From Flavobacteriales bacterium (GTDB taxonomy: Bacteria > Bacteroidota > Bacteroidia > Flavobacteriales_D > Sanyastnellaceae), in contig JAIYCK010000175.1 in NCBI GenBank assembly GCA_027488055.1, forward strand, positions 1 to 12,679: a stretch of 12,679 nucleotides of DNA, read 5' to 3'. Positions 7,201 through 12,679 of the stretch are shown here, piece after piece; positions within the stretch are counted from its first letter, which is position 1; each line of letters opens with the position of its first letter. The position numbers were made by a program, and so were the translations under genes. The notes beneath the pieces were generated by a model, which saw nothing but the letters and a program-made list of their open reading frames with translations, ran no database searches and was not told where the DNA came from.

Positions 7201-7545
7201 AACAGTTTTGTCTTCAACCAAAGCGACACCGTGATTGCTCATTTTATCAAGGATGAGTTTGTGGTCTATGTGCCCAATTCCTTTACCCCCAACAGCGACG
7301 GCACGAACGATGTGTTTCGACCAGAGGGCAATGCCATCGATCCGGATCAATACCACCTAATGATTTTCAATCGCTGGGGAGAGAAAGTATTTGAAACGAA
7401 CGACATGGATAAAGCCTGGGAAGGCGATCATCAATTGGGATCCTTCTACATTCCGGATTCCTTTTACCATTATGTGCTCAAAGCCAAATCAGTCCATGAG
7501 TATGAAGTGAAGGAATACAAGGGAAGTGTGTATGTTTTCCGATAG
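4270..7545 (+). CDS. Secreted multidomain CotH-kinase protein with type B T9SS sorting domain
   Basis: Large exported protein of 1091 residues. Residues 1-23 are a signal peptide (hydrophobic 'LYFSLLAIIALQM', likely cleaved near 'SISQ'). A lamin-tail domain (about 24-160) has 'VVVNEFSTAN' and 'DWIELYNTG'. A chitobiase/beta-hexosaminidase C-terminal-like domain (about 182-257) has 'ATIYYTTDGSEPD'. A CotH spore-coat kinase domain (about 262-640) has 'YERLIFKAAANDN', 'YINGVYWGVYEIREK' (393-407), D488 in 'LCTDWLNWN' as the likely catalytic aspartate, and the metal-binding 'WDMDNTFG' (514-521). Four beta-repeats fill 646-993. A CHU_C/gliding-motility type domain (about 998-1091) has 'VPNSFTPNSDGTNDVF' and 'IFNRWGEKVF', which directs export through T9SS. 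CotH proteins phosphorylate other secreted proteins; whether this one is active, and on what, is unknown. The gene appears monocistronic between a terminator and a gene-free stretch. Confidence 0.92.
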   Translation: MNILRLYFSLLAIIALQMQSISQVVVNEFSTANYSQWNIGDLQDWIELYNTGAAPADISGFWLSDDATNPQKWEFPAGSTIPAGGYMVVLLSGTGDYDPNYLGYRNTSFKVTQTNGETLLFSNTSGTVLESFNIGTLGALQADHSYARTIDGAGTWAIHTTPTPEATNAGPSYTDYTSQPTFNIQAGYQSGPIGVTITGEAGATIYYTTDGSEPDNTDNLYTGIINLNSTTVLRAIAYSADPTEYPSLIETNTYFFGTDTHSVVVVSIAGATLSDGQWIGNEETSIEFFTAAGTFVVESHGDSNEHGNDSNAYDQRGFDYITRDAMGYDNVLEAPLLSSTDRPNYERLIFKAAANDNYPYSGGAHIRDAYVHHLSHVGGLHLDERKTETCVLYINGVYWGVYEIREKVDDTDFTDYYYDQPDGFVDFIKTWGGTWNEYGTANDWNDLVAFATTNDLSVQANYDYVLTQYNHMSLIDYFVLNSYVLCTDWLNWNTAWWRGRHPDGDAKRWRYALWDMDNTFGHGANYTGVPSNSPDADPCQIDEMGDVGGQGHVPMLNAMFDNPGFTADYLQRYAALSNTIFSCEYMNHVLDSMVDVLAPEMQRQCERWGGDYTTWTNNVQAIRDFIAQRCNDEIVGGLEDCYDVEAFTVTVQIDGVGEIEFSTVELNETIAPWSGTFFADLPIQLSAATIGTGCGSFTGWQIVSGTGVIADPNSPNTTLTLSSDVTIEAVFSAPATGAIAVMTDMNLAGAGAILFNGSAATPLPYTGNVEAGALTTLSVTTNEWFEFIEWESLHSVISPNNNATTITLNPCLADTVTAIFEAIPHFTVTLDLGDEEGGNVLFNGLPIDGPLPWTQILEGAISYSFTAIPTDEWSTFLYWLVNGEQVSTEELLTMILDEDVTITAVFDVTPHVTLTVMVDPVLYGTVVFGDYQTTTSLTVEIAAGQSMDFRAIPAEYWNFKTWDALHTLPNASPDNTINSFVFNQSDTVIAHFIKDEFVVYVPNSFTPNSDGTNDVFRPEGNAIDPDQYHLMIFNRWGEKVFETNDMDKAWEGDHQLGSFYIPDSFYHYVLKAKSVHEYEVKEYKGSVYVFR
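6205..7248 (+). repeat. Four tandem beta-repeats in the CotH-domain protein
   Basis: Residues about 646-732, 735-821, 825-907 and 912-993 of the protein are four diverged copies of an 80-90 residue unit. Each opens with a beta strand ('FTVTVQID', 'IAVMTDMN', 'FTVTLDLG', 'VTLTVMVD'), has 'F..W' in the middle ('FTGW', 'FIEW', 'FLYW', 'FKTW') and ends in an 'A.F' strand ('IEAVF', 'VTAIF', 'ITAVF', 'IAHF'). This is the pattern of the bacterial Flg_new/InlB-B-like repeats common on Bacteroidota surface proteins, where they act as spacers or in adhesion. The copies are too different at DNA level for recent duplication. Confidence 0.75.
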
Positions 7546-7932
7546 TCGATGGTAAACTTATTAGAATGGATTTGTAAACCACAATCTTCGGTAAAAGTCC
7601 CAAATTGAATTCCATTTTTACAATATCCAATCCGTTGGTTAGCCCACAGCGAATTGAGAGCAATTTAGGTTTTGGGAAATTTACCAAGTAAATTGTCATT
7701 GCTATGCACATTAACCAGAACTTGGCATTTACGAGCATCGTAAAGCTTAACCTAATTGGATTGCCTACCGGATGAACTCATAATATACAAATACCCAGGT
7801 CTCCATTCTTGCTTTGGCACTGGCAATATGCACGCTACAGCGTCTAAACATTGGTCAACGAAACCATTATATTTGGCTTTGACTAATGAAGCATATTTGA
7901 ATTTAAGCCGAACGTAATTTCAGAGAATTTAA
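7546..7932. other. 387-bp stretch without a convincing gene
   Basis: No reading frame here has family-like features. There is a short hairpin, AATTTAC-CAA-GTAAATT (7678-7694), without a T-run. A possible long-range stem joins AATGGA (7565-7570) and TCCATT (about 7612-7617), the latter running into a T5 tract; it may serve as a weak terminator for the CotH-domain gene. TATATTTG at 7868-7875 matches the -7 promoter consensus and lies 58 bp before the next start, but the nearest TTG (7851) is only 14 bp upstream of it. I looked for a missing first helix of the next gene in other frames and found only stops. Confidence 0.45.
7868..7875 (+). promoter_or_regulatory. Possible -7 element for the membrane-protein gene
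   Basis: TATATTTG fits TAnnTTTG exactly. A TTG at 7851-7853 gives 14-bp spacing, shorter than the usual 17-23 bp. A second near-match, CATATTTG, follows about 23 bp downstream. AT-rich DNA makes chance matches likely. Confidence 0.3.
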
Positions 7933-9282
7933 TTGAAAAACTCCGATAACAAAGAATTCTTCAGCTCAAGCATTTCCGATTGGAGCATTATCGCATCACT
8001 AGTATCAGGTTCAGGCATTCTTCTTATACAACAACTTATACAATCAAAAAGAGCGGACCTTTTACTCCTTTTTCTTGAACCTGCAATTGCACTTGCGTTC
8101 TCCATTGTTTTTTTCGTTCCAATGTGGGCGAAACTTAAACTCCAACATGAAGGAGAACTTATACAATATCGATATTCAGGAAAGGGAGCCGATCTCTTAC
8201 AAAAATTCCGCAATCATCTTTTGTGTTGGCTCATCCTCCCATTGATTATTGCCTTGCAACTCGCATCCATCCAGTCAATAAGTCATTTAGGACTGGATAG
8301 CCGGGCACTGGTCATTCTATTATTGGCTGCTACCTTAATCTTGACCGTTACGCGATATCACTTTGATCGAATGATTAAACTTGAAATTGGTGTATTCATA
8401 GCGACAGCCCTAGTCACCGCAGGACATTGCATTTATTCCGGCACTCATGGAACCAGGGAGCCATGTACTTATTTAGGGCAAGCACTAGATGCCAAACTAA
8501 TAGCTCCGCCACTTTTGTTTTTTTGGTGGTTTTCAGGATTGGTTGATATCCCAGATATGCGCGCGCAAAAGCTTTTGCAAATTAAGGCTTCGTCATTGCT
8601 TCGATTTAAAGTAGCCATGCCCTATGCTGCGATGTTCCTGATACAATCCGTTTATTTATGGAAACCACTGCATCCCGATCAATCATTCTTTATTCCCGTG
8701 ATCTGTATGCTACTATTGAATGCCTTAACCTTTATAAATAGCAACTTGCATTGGTCCGCTTCACTAATGACGCCATTCAACTCTTCCAAAGGCAATATTG
8801 CCCCAAGACAAAACATTAAGAGAATCAATAGCGTCCAAATCGCCAGTATAAGCATTGCTATTTTAATATTAATTTCTGGAAAAACTATTCAAGATATCTT
8901 TTCAAGTATAATTTTCCTCACTGCCGGGGTCGGACCAATATATCTTCTGCGGTGGATTTGGTATCGCGTCAATGCTTGGACACAATTATCAGCTATGATA
9001 GGCGCCATTGCATTCTCTCTGGCAATCTCCTTTATGTTTCCTCAGTTGCATTATTATAAACAACTGGCGCTTGCGGGGACTATCAACATTGGTGTTGCGC
9101 TAGTGATCATGTTTTTGACACAACGGGAAAATGAAAATCAAAAGGCTAGAGCATTTATTGTACAAATCAGTAGCCAAAATCCATTCAAAGACCTGCGCAA
9201 TTGGTTCGCCTTTGCCGGACTTGCACTTTTCTTTATACTTATTTTATTTTCTGTGCAAATATTGAACTATTACTATCACTAA
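7933..9282 (+). CDS. Polytopic membrane protein, reduced sodium:solute symporter (SSF) relative
   Basis: Inner-membrane protein of 449 residues with about 12 hydrophobic segments. I place it in the SSF family by pattern memory. 'ELIQYRYSGKGADLLQKFR' (75-93) matches the family's 'E.RYSGK.A.FLRGFR' region, 'NLHWSAS' (271-277) matches 'QLNWGAS', and 'GPIYLLRWIWYRVNAW' (334-349) matches 'G.VYILRW.WWRINAW'. 'EFFSSSISDW' at 8-17 corresponds to 'EFFLSGRNMPWW' just after the first helix in full-length relatives, so the usual N-terminal helix is missing. The Na2-site serine/threonine stretch ('STLST' before 'QLNW') reads 'TFINS' here. The only possible start is TTG at 7933, since TAA comes directly before it and the first in-frame ATG is codon 64. 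Transport by the normal sodium mechanism is doubtful; it could be a sensor, an inactive paralogue or a 5'-truncated gene that is still intact downstream. The neighbours give no clue to its substrate. Confidence 0.65.
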   Translation: MKNSDNKEFFSSSISDWSIIASLVSGSGILLIQQLIQSKRADLLLLFLEPAIALAFSIVFFVPMWAKLKLQHEGELIQYRYSGKGADLLQKFRNHLLCWLILPLIIALQLASIQSISHLGLDSRALVILLLAATLILTVTRYHFDRMIKLEIGVFIATALVTAGHCIYSGTHGTREPCTYLGQALDAKLIAPPLLFFWWFSGLVDIPDMRAQKLLQIKASSLLRFKVAMPYAAMFLIQSVYLWKPLHPDQSFFIPVICMLLLNALTFINSNLHWSASLMTPFNSSKGNIAPRQNIKRINSVQIASISIAILILISGKTIQDIFSSIIFLTAGVGPIYLLRWIWYRVNAWTQLSAMIGAIAFSLAISFMFPQLHYYKQLALAGTINIGVALVIMFLTQRENENQKARAFIVQISSQNPFKDLRNWFAFAGLALFFILILFSVQILNYYYH

Positions 9283-9324
9283 TAAAAAGCAATAAGGGTT
9301 AATAAAAAGGACCCCTACTCTGAC
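9283..9324. other. Short convergent junction
   Basis: Only 42 bp separate the stop codons of two convergent genes. There is a poor inverted repeat (GGGT/ACCC, 4 bp) and AT-rich flanks including AATAAAAAGG, but no clear bidirectional terminator. Confidence 0.4.
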
Positions 9325-12300
9325 TTATTCGCTTTTGACCAATTTGATGTTGGAGACATTTGAATCGCAGACCAACTTTAGCCAATAAACACCCCTTGGC
9401 CAATTTGAGGCGTCTAGCTCGATACTTTGGTTGGCAGTCTCCTCTTCCACTATCATTCTTGCGCTAGCATCATATACACTCCAGTGCATAACCCTGCAGG
9501 GAGCAGGCAGTGAAACCAAGAAAACATCACACGAAGGATTAGGATAAACAGTTGGTCTATCCGTTGCGTGTTCATCTACACCGATATATATGAAGTTATA
9601 TACAGGTGAAGTTCTCATGCATCCAAATTCATTTGAAACCTCCACAGAATAAATGCCTGACTGGGTTGCGTCATAGCTATTTCCGATTGCGCCATCAATC
9701 ATTGTCCCATCATAATACCACTGATAAGTGCTAAACCCTGCTGTTGCTATCAACTGAGAGGCATTCTCACTAATGAAAGGGAAATTCGGAAGCGGATGAA
9801 TTACTACAGAAGAAATAGGAGAAAAGAAGCTGCTGCTGCAGATATCATTTGTATTTAATTCGAAGAAATACTCCACATTACCCTCTGCGCCCGCAATAAA
9901 CGAATAAGTTGGTGAAGAACCTGTACTCAACAAAACGCTATTGGTCAACCAAGGATAATTCGCATAAAAACCATATGTAGTTGTTGCGGGAAGCCCTGTG
10001 CTGTCTGCTGTAAGAGTGAGCAAGCTACCTTCACAAACATACGATGTGCTCACCGATAATTGAGCAGACACCACAGTGACATCCACTTGTATTGTGTTAC
10101 TTACAATTGTGGGTTCAATGACACATGCATTGGTCGATGTATAAACCACATAAATCGATGAATTTTGGGTTATGTCATTCAAAACTATTGAATTCTCGTT
10201 AGATTGAGTATAGACTTCACCATTGACATACACATCGTACAACACCCCCTCTTCAGAATTGTCGATTTGGATTTCAACCGGTGTTCCCGCGCAAATTTGT
10301 GGATTTACCGCTGATAGATTTAGAATAGGATTCAGTGCTGAAATGGAAAACGGAAGGGAGTAACTGCCTAAAACGTAAGGGGCTGAGGCTATAACGCGAA
10401 CTCGATAATTGTCCCCAGCTTGAATACCGACTGGGATTGAAATACTGATCTCAGAGGCTACAGATCCCGAAATACTTCCGACAACCAACGGATTGGCGAA
10501 CCCTCCATTTGCATCACTCAACTCCACAGTGAATACGTTATCAGAGGCAAATGTGGACTCCGAAGTCAAAGTTACATTCACTGCAGAGCCAGGACAATAA
10601 CTAGCAACTAAATTGTCAATAGCTACATTCCGAGGGACATTCATTCTCACTAGCCCTATTCTTTGCTGACCTTCAACTGAAGTAAAACTACCTCCAACAT
10701 AAACGAAGCCATTATCTACTAAAGTGCTACTTGTTGCATTGTTAAAGTTCGGATACCAATTCAATGGTTGAAGATCATTGGCATTCAGAACGACGACATT
10801 GTTTACACTACTTGCATTCACCTCCGTAAATCCACCGTTTACAAAAACAATATCGCCGCTTTTGTATAACCGTGGTTGATTTTCGAAACTATCCAACTGA
10901 GGGATATAAGTCATAAGTGAGCTCATTTGGCCCGTATTGTAATTTGTCTTAGAGACACCGTAGTAGTTCGAATTCACAAATCCTAGAGGATCATAAGCCC
11001 CGTCATTTGTGGGGTTTCGCTCGTTGAATGAACCCGCCATGATGACATCATAACCATCCAACTCAAGATCGTCTATCGATTTAACATCTCTGAATAATCC
11101 GCTGTTCAATAAGTGGTGTACTCCAGGATTAAACAAATTTAAACCAATTGGCTCACCTGTTGTGGCATCATACGCATGCAGCGGATTGGCGGGAAAAGGT
11201 AAAATGCAGCCTTCCAAAACCCTAGAACCGGTAATTAAAATGTTTCCACTTTTTCTGAAACAATTTACGAGTGACAAATTATCATTCGGACTGTTCCATA
11301 ATACTGCATTTGTTTCAGGATTATACGACAAGAGTTTTGACCCCAATAAAGTCGAGCAGTAATCGGTGTATCCCGTTTGTGAAACAAATAATCGTCCTCC
11401 CGAGAACATCAAAGCAGCCCTTGCCCAATTGTAGAAATTGGAATAAATTTCGCCTGCATTGGAGCTTTGCAAAGCTCCGTCTAAAGCTATGTTTTCAGAA
11501 GAGACATCGAAGGCCGTAAGATAGTCCAGATTCGAAAAATTGTTTGTTATTGAATAAAGTGTTTGACCGCTAATAGCGATTCTGCGATGTATCGCAGGAT
11601 CACTCGTGTATGCCTTGACGATGCGATTGGTCAGTGGATTGTAGGCGAAAAGACCATTCGTATTTTGACCTCCAACTGCACTAAATTCGCCACCAATAAA
11701 CAAACTATTGTTACTTGCAACTACGCAATTCACTATGCCATTTGGCTGAGGATCCCAGCCAGATATTAATGCACCGGTACTCAAGGAATTGCGCTGAACC
11801 CAACCACCTCCACCAATGCGAGTTGTAATCAGTTCATTGTTTTGAATCAAAACACGGCGAACGGTCAAATTGCTCGCATAAGGATAGCCTAGAAAACTAG
11901 CATTTTGAAAAGAAAAAGTTGAAAGTACATTGCCCGTAATCGGATCAAACTTCTTATTTCCTATGAATATGCCGTCATCGTTGGCAGCAAAATTAAAACC
12001 ACAAACCATGGCTGGATTGTAATAGGTATCCGAATAAACAAAGTTTCCAGCATTTCCAAACTCAAGATCAAGATTCGCAAAAGTTGTGCGGTTAGAAACA
12101 ACCGTCGATCCAATAGTATTAAAATTGCCAGAGACATATAGAAATCCAGACGAATATTCTATACCACAAATACTCGCCGGTGCGCTATCATTTGGATTGT
12201 TTTCTGTTGGCACCGGATGCCATGGTTGCAATTCTCCTGACGGATAAGATACCGCTGCTGCGCATGAACGCGCCTGCCCCTCCACTTGCGTTATAAGAGG

Positions 12301-12679
12301 ACCAGTAAAGTAAAGTCGATCGTTCACAAATACCATGTCACTTACAGCACCTAGGACATCGGGCGCCCAAGATTCAATCGAATGAGAAAAGGTATTGACC
12401 GCAAATAAGTTCGATCTGCGATCACCAGCTGCAGAATCAAAATTTCCACCCACGAAAAACTGATCACCAGATAAAGATAGCACATTAACAGACGAGCCAG
12501 TCAAAAGTGGATTCCAAATTTCTTCTACATCAAAATCAGAAAGGTTGTTAAAGTATGGTGTGTAGATCAATCTGGCCAATTTATTCCTTGAATAGGTTAT
12601 ACCTGAGCGCTCTAATGCAGTAAAATTACCTCCAAGGTATATATCGTTACCAACAATGCTTATGGATTTTACCAAATCA
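9325..12679 (-). CDS. Secreted beta-propeller/Ig-like protein with type A T9SS sorting domain (5' end outside window)
   Basis: C-terminal 1117 residues of an extracellular protein. The frame is open to the right edge ('DLVKSISIVGNDIYLGGNF'), so the true start and any signal peptide are not seen; a TTG at 12675 is internal. Numbering from that codon, residues 1 to about 677 are beta-propeller repeats of the delta-60/DUF5122 kind, with recurring 'YLGGNF', 'FVGGNF', 'YVSGNF', 'FIGGEF' and 'YVGGSF' motifs. About 686-1030 are Ig-like/SprB-like modules, each with a cysteine-glycine pattern ('YCPGSAV', 'ICAGTPV', 'VCEGSLL') and a last one with 'YQWYYDG' and 'GIYSVEVSNEFGC'. From 1044 ('YPNPSCDVFLV') to the end is a Por/T9SS type A sorting domain with 'VYDASARMI' and 'WPRGVYWLKL', after which the protein is normally cleaved and anchored or released. 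The function is unknown; adhesion or a structural surface role is likely. Confidence 0.9.
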   Translation of the reverse strand, partial: DLVKSISIVGNDIYLGGNFTALERSGITYSRNKLARLIYTPYFNNLSDFDVEEIWNPLLTGSSVNVLSLSGDQFFVGGNFDSAAGDRRSNLFAVNTFSHSIESWAPDVLGAVSDMVFVNDRLYFTGPLITQVEGQARSCAAAVSYPSGELQPWHPVPTENNPNDSAPASICGIEYSSGFLYVSGNFNTIGSTVVSNRTTFANLDLEFGNAGNFVYSDTYYNPAMVCGFNFAANDDGIFIGNKKFDPITGNVLSTFSFQNASFLGYPYASNLTVRRVLIQNNELITTRIGGGGWVQRNSLSTGALISGWDPQPNGIVNCVVASNNSLFIGGEFSAVGGQNTNGLFAYNPLTNRIVKAYTSDPAIHRRIAISGQTLYSITNNFSNLDYLTAFDVSSENIALDGALQSSNAGEIYSNFYNWARAALMFSGGRLFVSQTGYTDYCSTLLGSKLLSYNPETNAVLWNSPNDNLSLVNCFRKSGNILITGSRVLEGCILPFPANPLHAYDATTGEPIGLNLFNPGVHHLLNSGLFRDVKSIDDLELDGYDVIMAGSFNERNPTNDGAYDPLGFVNSNYYGVSKTNYNTGQMSSLMTYIPQLDSFENQPRLYKSGDIVFVNGGFTEVNASSVNNVVVLNANDLQPLNWYPNFNNATSSTLVDNGFVYVGGSFTSVEGQQRIGLVRMNVPRNVAIDNLVASYCPGSAVNVTLTSESTFASDNVFTVELSDANGGFANPLVVGSISGSVASEISISIPVGIQAGDNYRVRVIASAPYVLGSYSLPFSISALNPILNLSAVNPQICAGTPVEIQIDNSEEGVLYDVYVNGEVYTQSNENSIVLNDITQNSSIYVVYTSTNACVIEPTIVSNTIQVDVTVVSAQLSVSTSYVCEGSLLTLTADSTGLPATTTYGFYANYPWLTNSVLLSTGSSPTYSFIAGAEGNVEYFFELNTNDICSSSFFSPISSVVIHPLPNFPFISENASQLIATAGFSTYQWYYDGTMIDGAIGNSYDATQSGIYSVEVSNEFGCMRTSPVYNFIYIGVDEHATDRPTVYPNPSCDVFLVSLPAPCRVMHWSVYDASARMIVEEETANQSIELDASNWPRGVYWLKLVCDSNVSNIKLVKSE

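Noticed and set aside
7478..7738. 86-codon minus-strand frame across the end of the CotH gene and the gap
   Set aside because: It overlaps the coding end of the large gene, has no recognisable motif and no promoter element; AT-rich DNA yields such frames by chance.
9283..9324. Bidirectional terminator between the convergent genes
   Set aside because: The best stem is only 4 bp and has no proper T-run after it.
1..12679. CRISPR array, tRNA, rRNA, insertion sequence or phage genes
   Set aside because: No regularly spaced repeats, cloverleaf-like segments, transposase motifs or terminal inverted repeats were seen; the only protein repeats are diverged domains in the secreted proteins.

Overview
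The window looks like chromosomal DNA of a member of the Bacteroidota. The evidence is two secreted proteins with type IX secretion system (T9SS) C-terminal sorting domains, one type B and one type A. Promoter elements also match the Bacteroidota -7 consensus TAnnTTTG, and ribosome binding sites are weak or absent. The genus cannot be fixed from sequence reading alone.

Layout. (1) Positions 1-2124, minus strand: three sugar-nucleotide genes transcribed leftward. They are a Gfo/Idh/MocA oxidoreductase, a left-handed beta-helix N-acetyltransferase of the WbpD/WlbB type, and, after a 223-nt hairpin-containing gap, the start of a DegT/DnrJ/EryC1/StrS aminotransferase cut by the window edge. Oxidation, transamination and N-acetylation are the three steps that make an acetamido sugar for a surface polysaccharide. 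(2) Positions 2361-4115, plus strand: a regulatory module. A MerR-family protein with a cobalamin-binding C-terminal half carries the W-x9-EH and E-x-H signature of CarH/LitR light sensors. A small ECF-type sigma factor follows. The gap between them holds a terminator and two inverted repeats that could be operators. (3) Positions 4207-7545, plus strand: a 1091-residue secreted protein with a lamin-tail domain, a chitobiase C-terminal-like domain, a CotH-type kinase domain, four beta-repeats and a type B T9SS sorting domain. (4) Positions 7546-7932: no convincing gene. (5) Positions 7933-9282, plus strand: a polytopic membrane protein that I read as a reduced relative of sodium:solute symporters. 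It starts at TTG and lacks the usual first helix. (6) Positions 9325-12679, minus strand: the C-terminal 1117 residues of a secreted beta-propeller/Ig-like protein with a type A T9SS sorting domain, open at the right edge.

How it fits together. The polysaccharide genes and the two T9SS cargo proteins all concern the cell surface. The MerR-sigma pair is the most interesting unit. In other bacteria CarH-like proteins repress carotenoid or photoprotection genes in the dark, and in Bacteroidota similar MerR and sigma genes are often found beside carotenoid genes. Here no carotenoid gene follows, so if this is a light- or B12-responsive switch its targets lie elsewhere. The symporter-like protein is the second notable item, because the residues expected to bind sodium appear to be lost.
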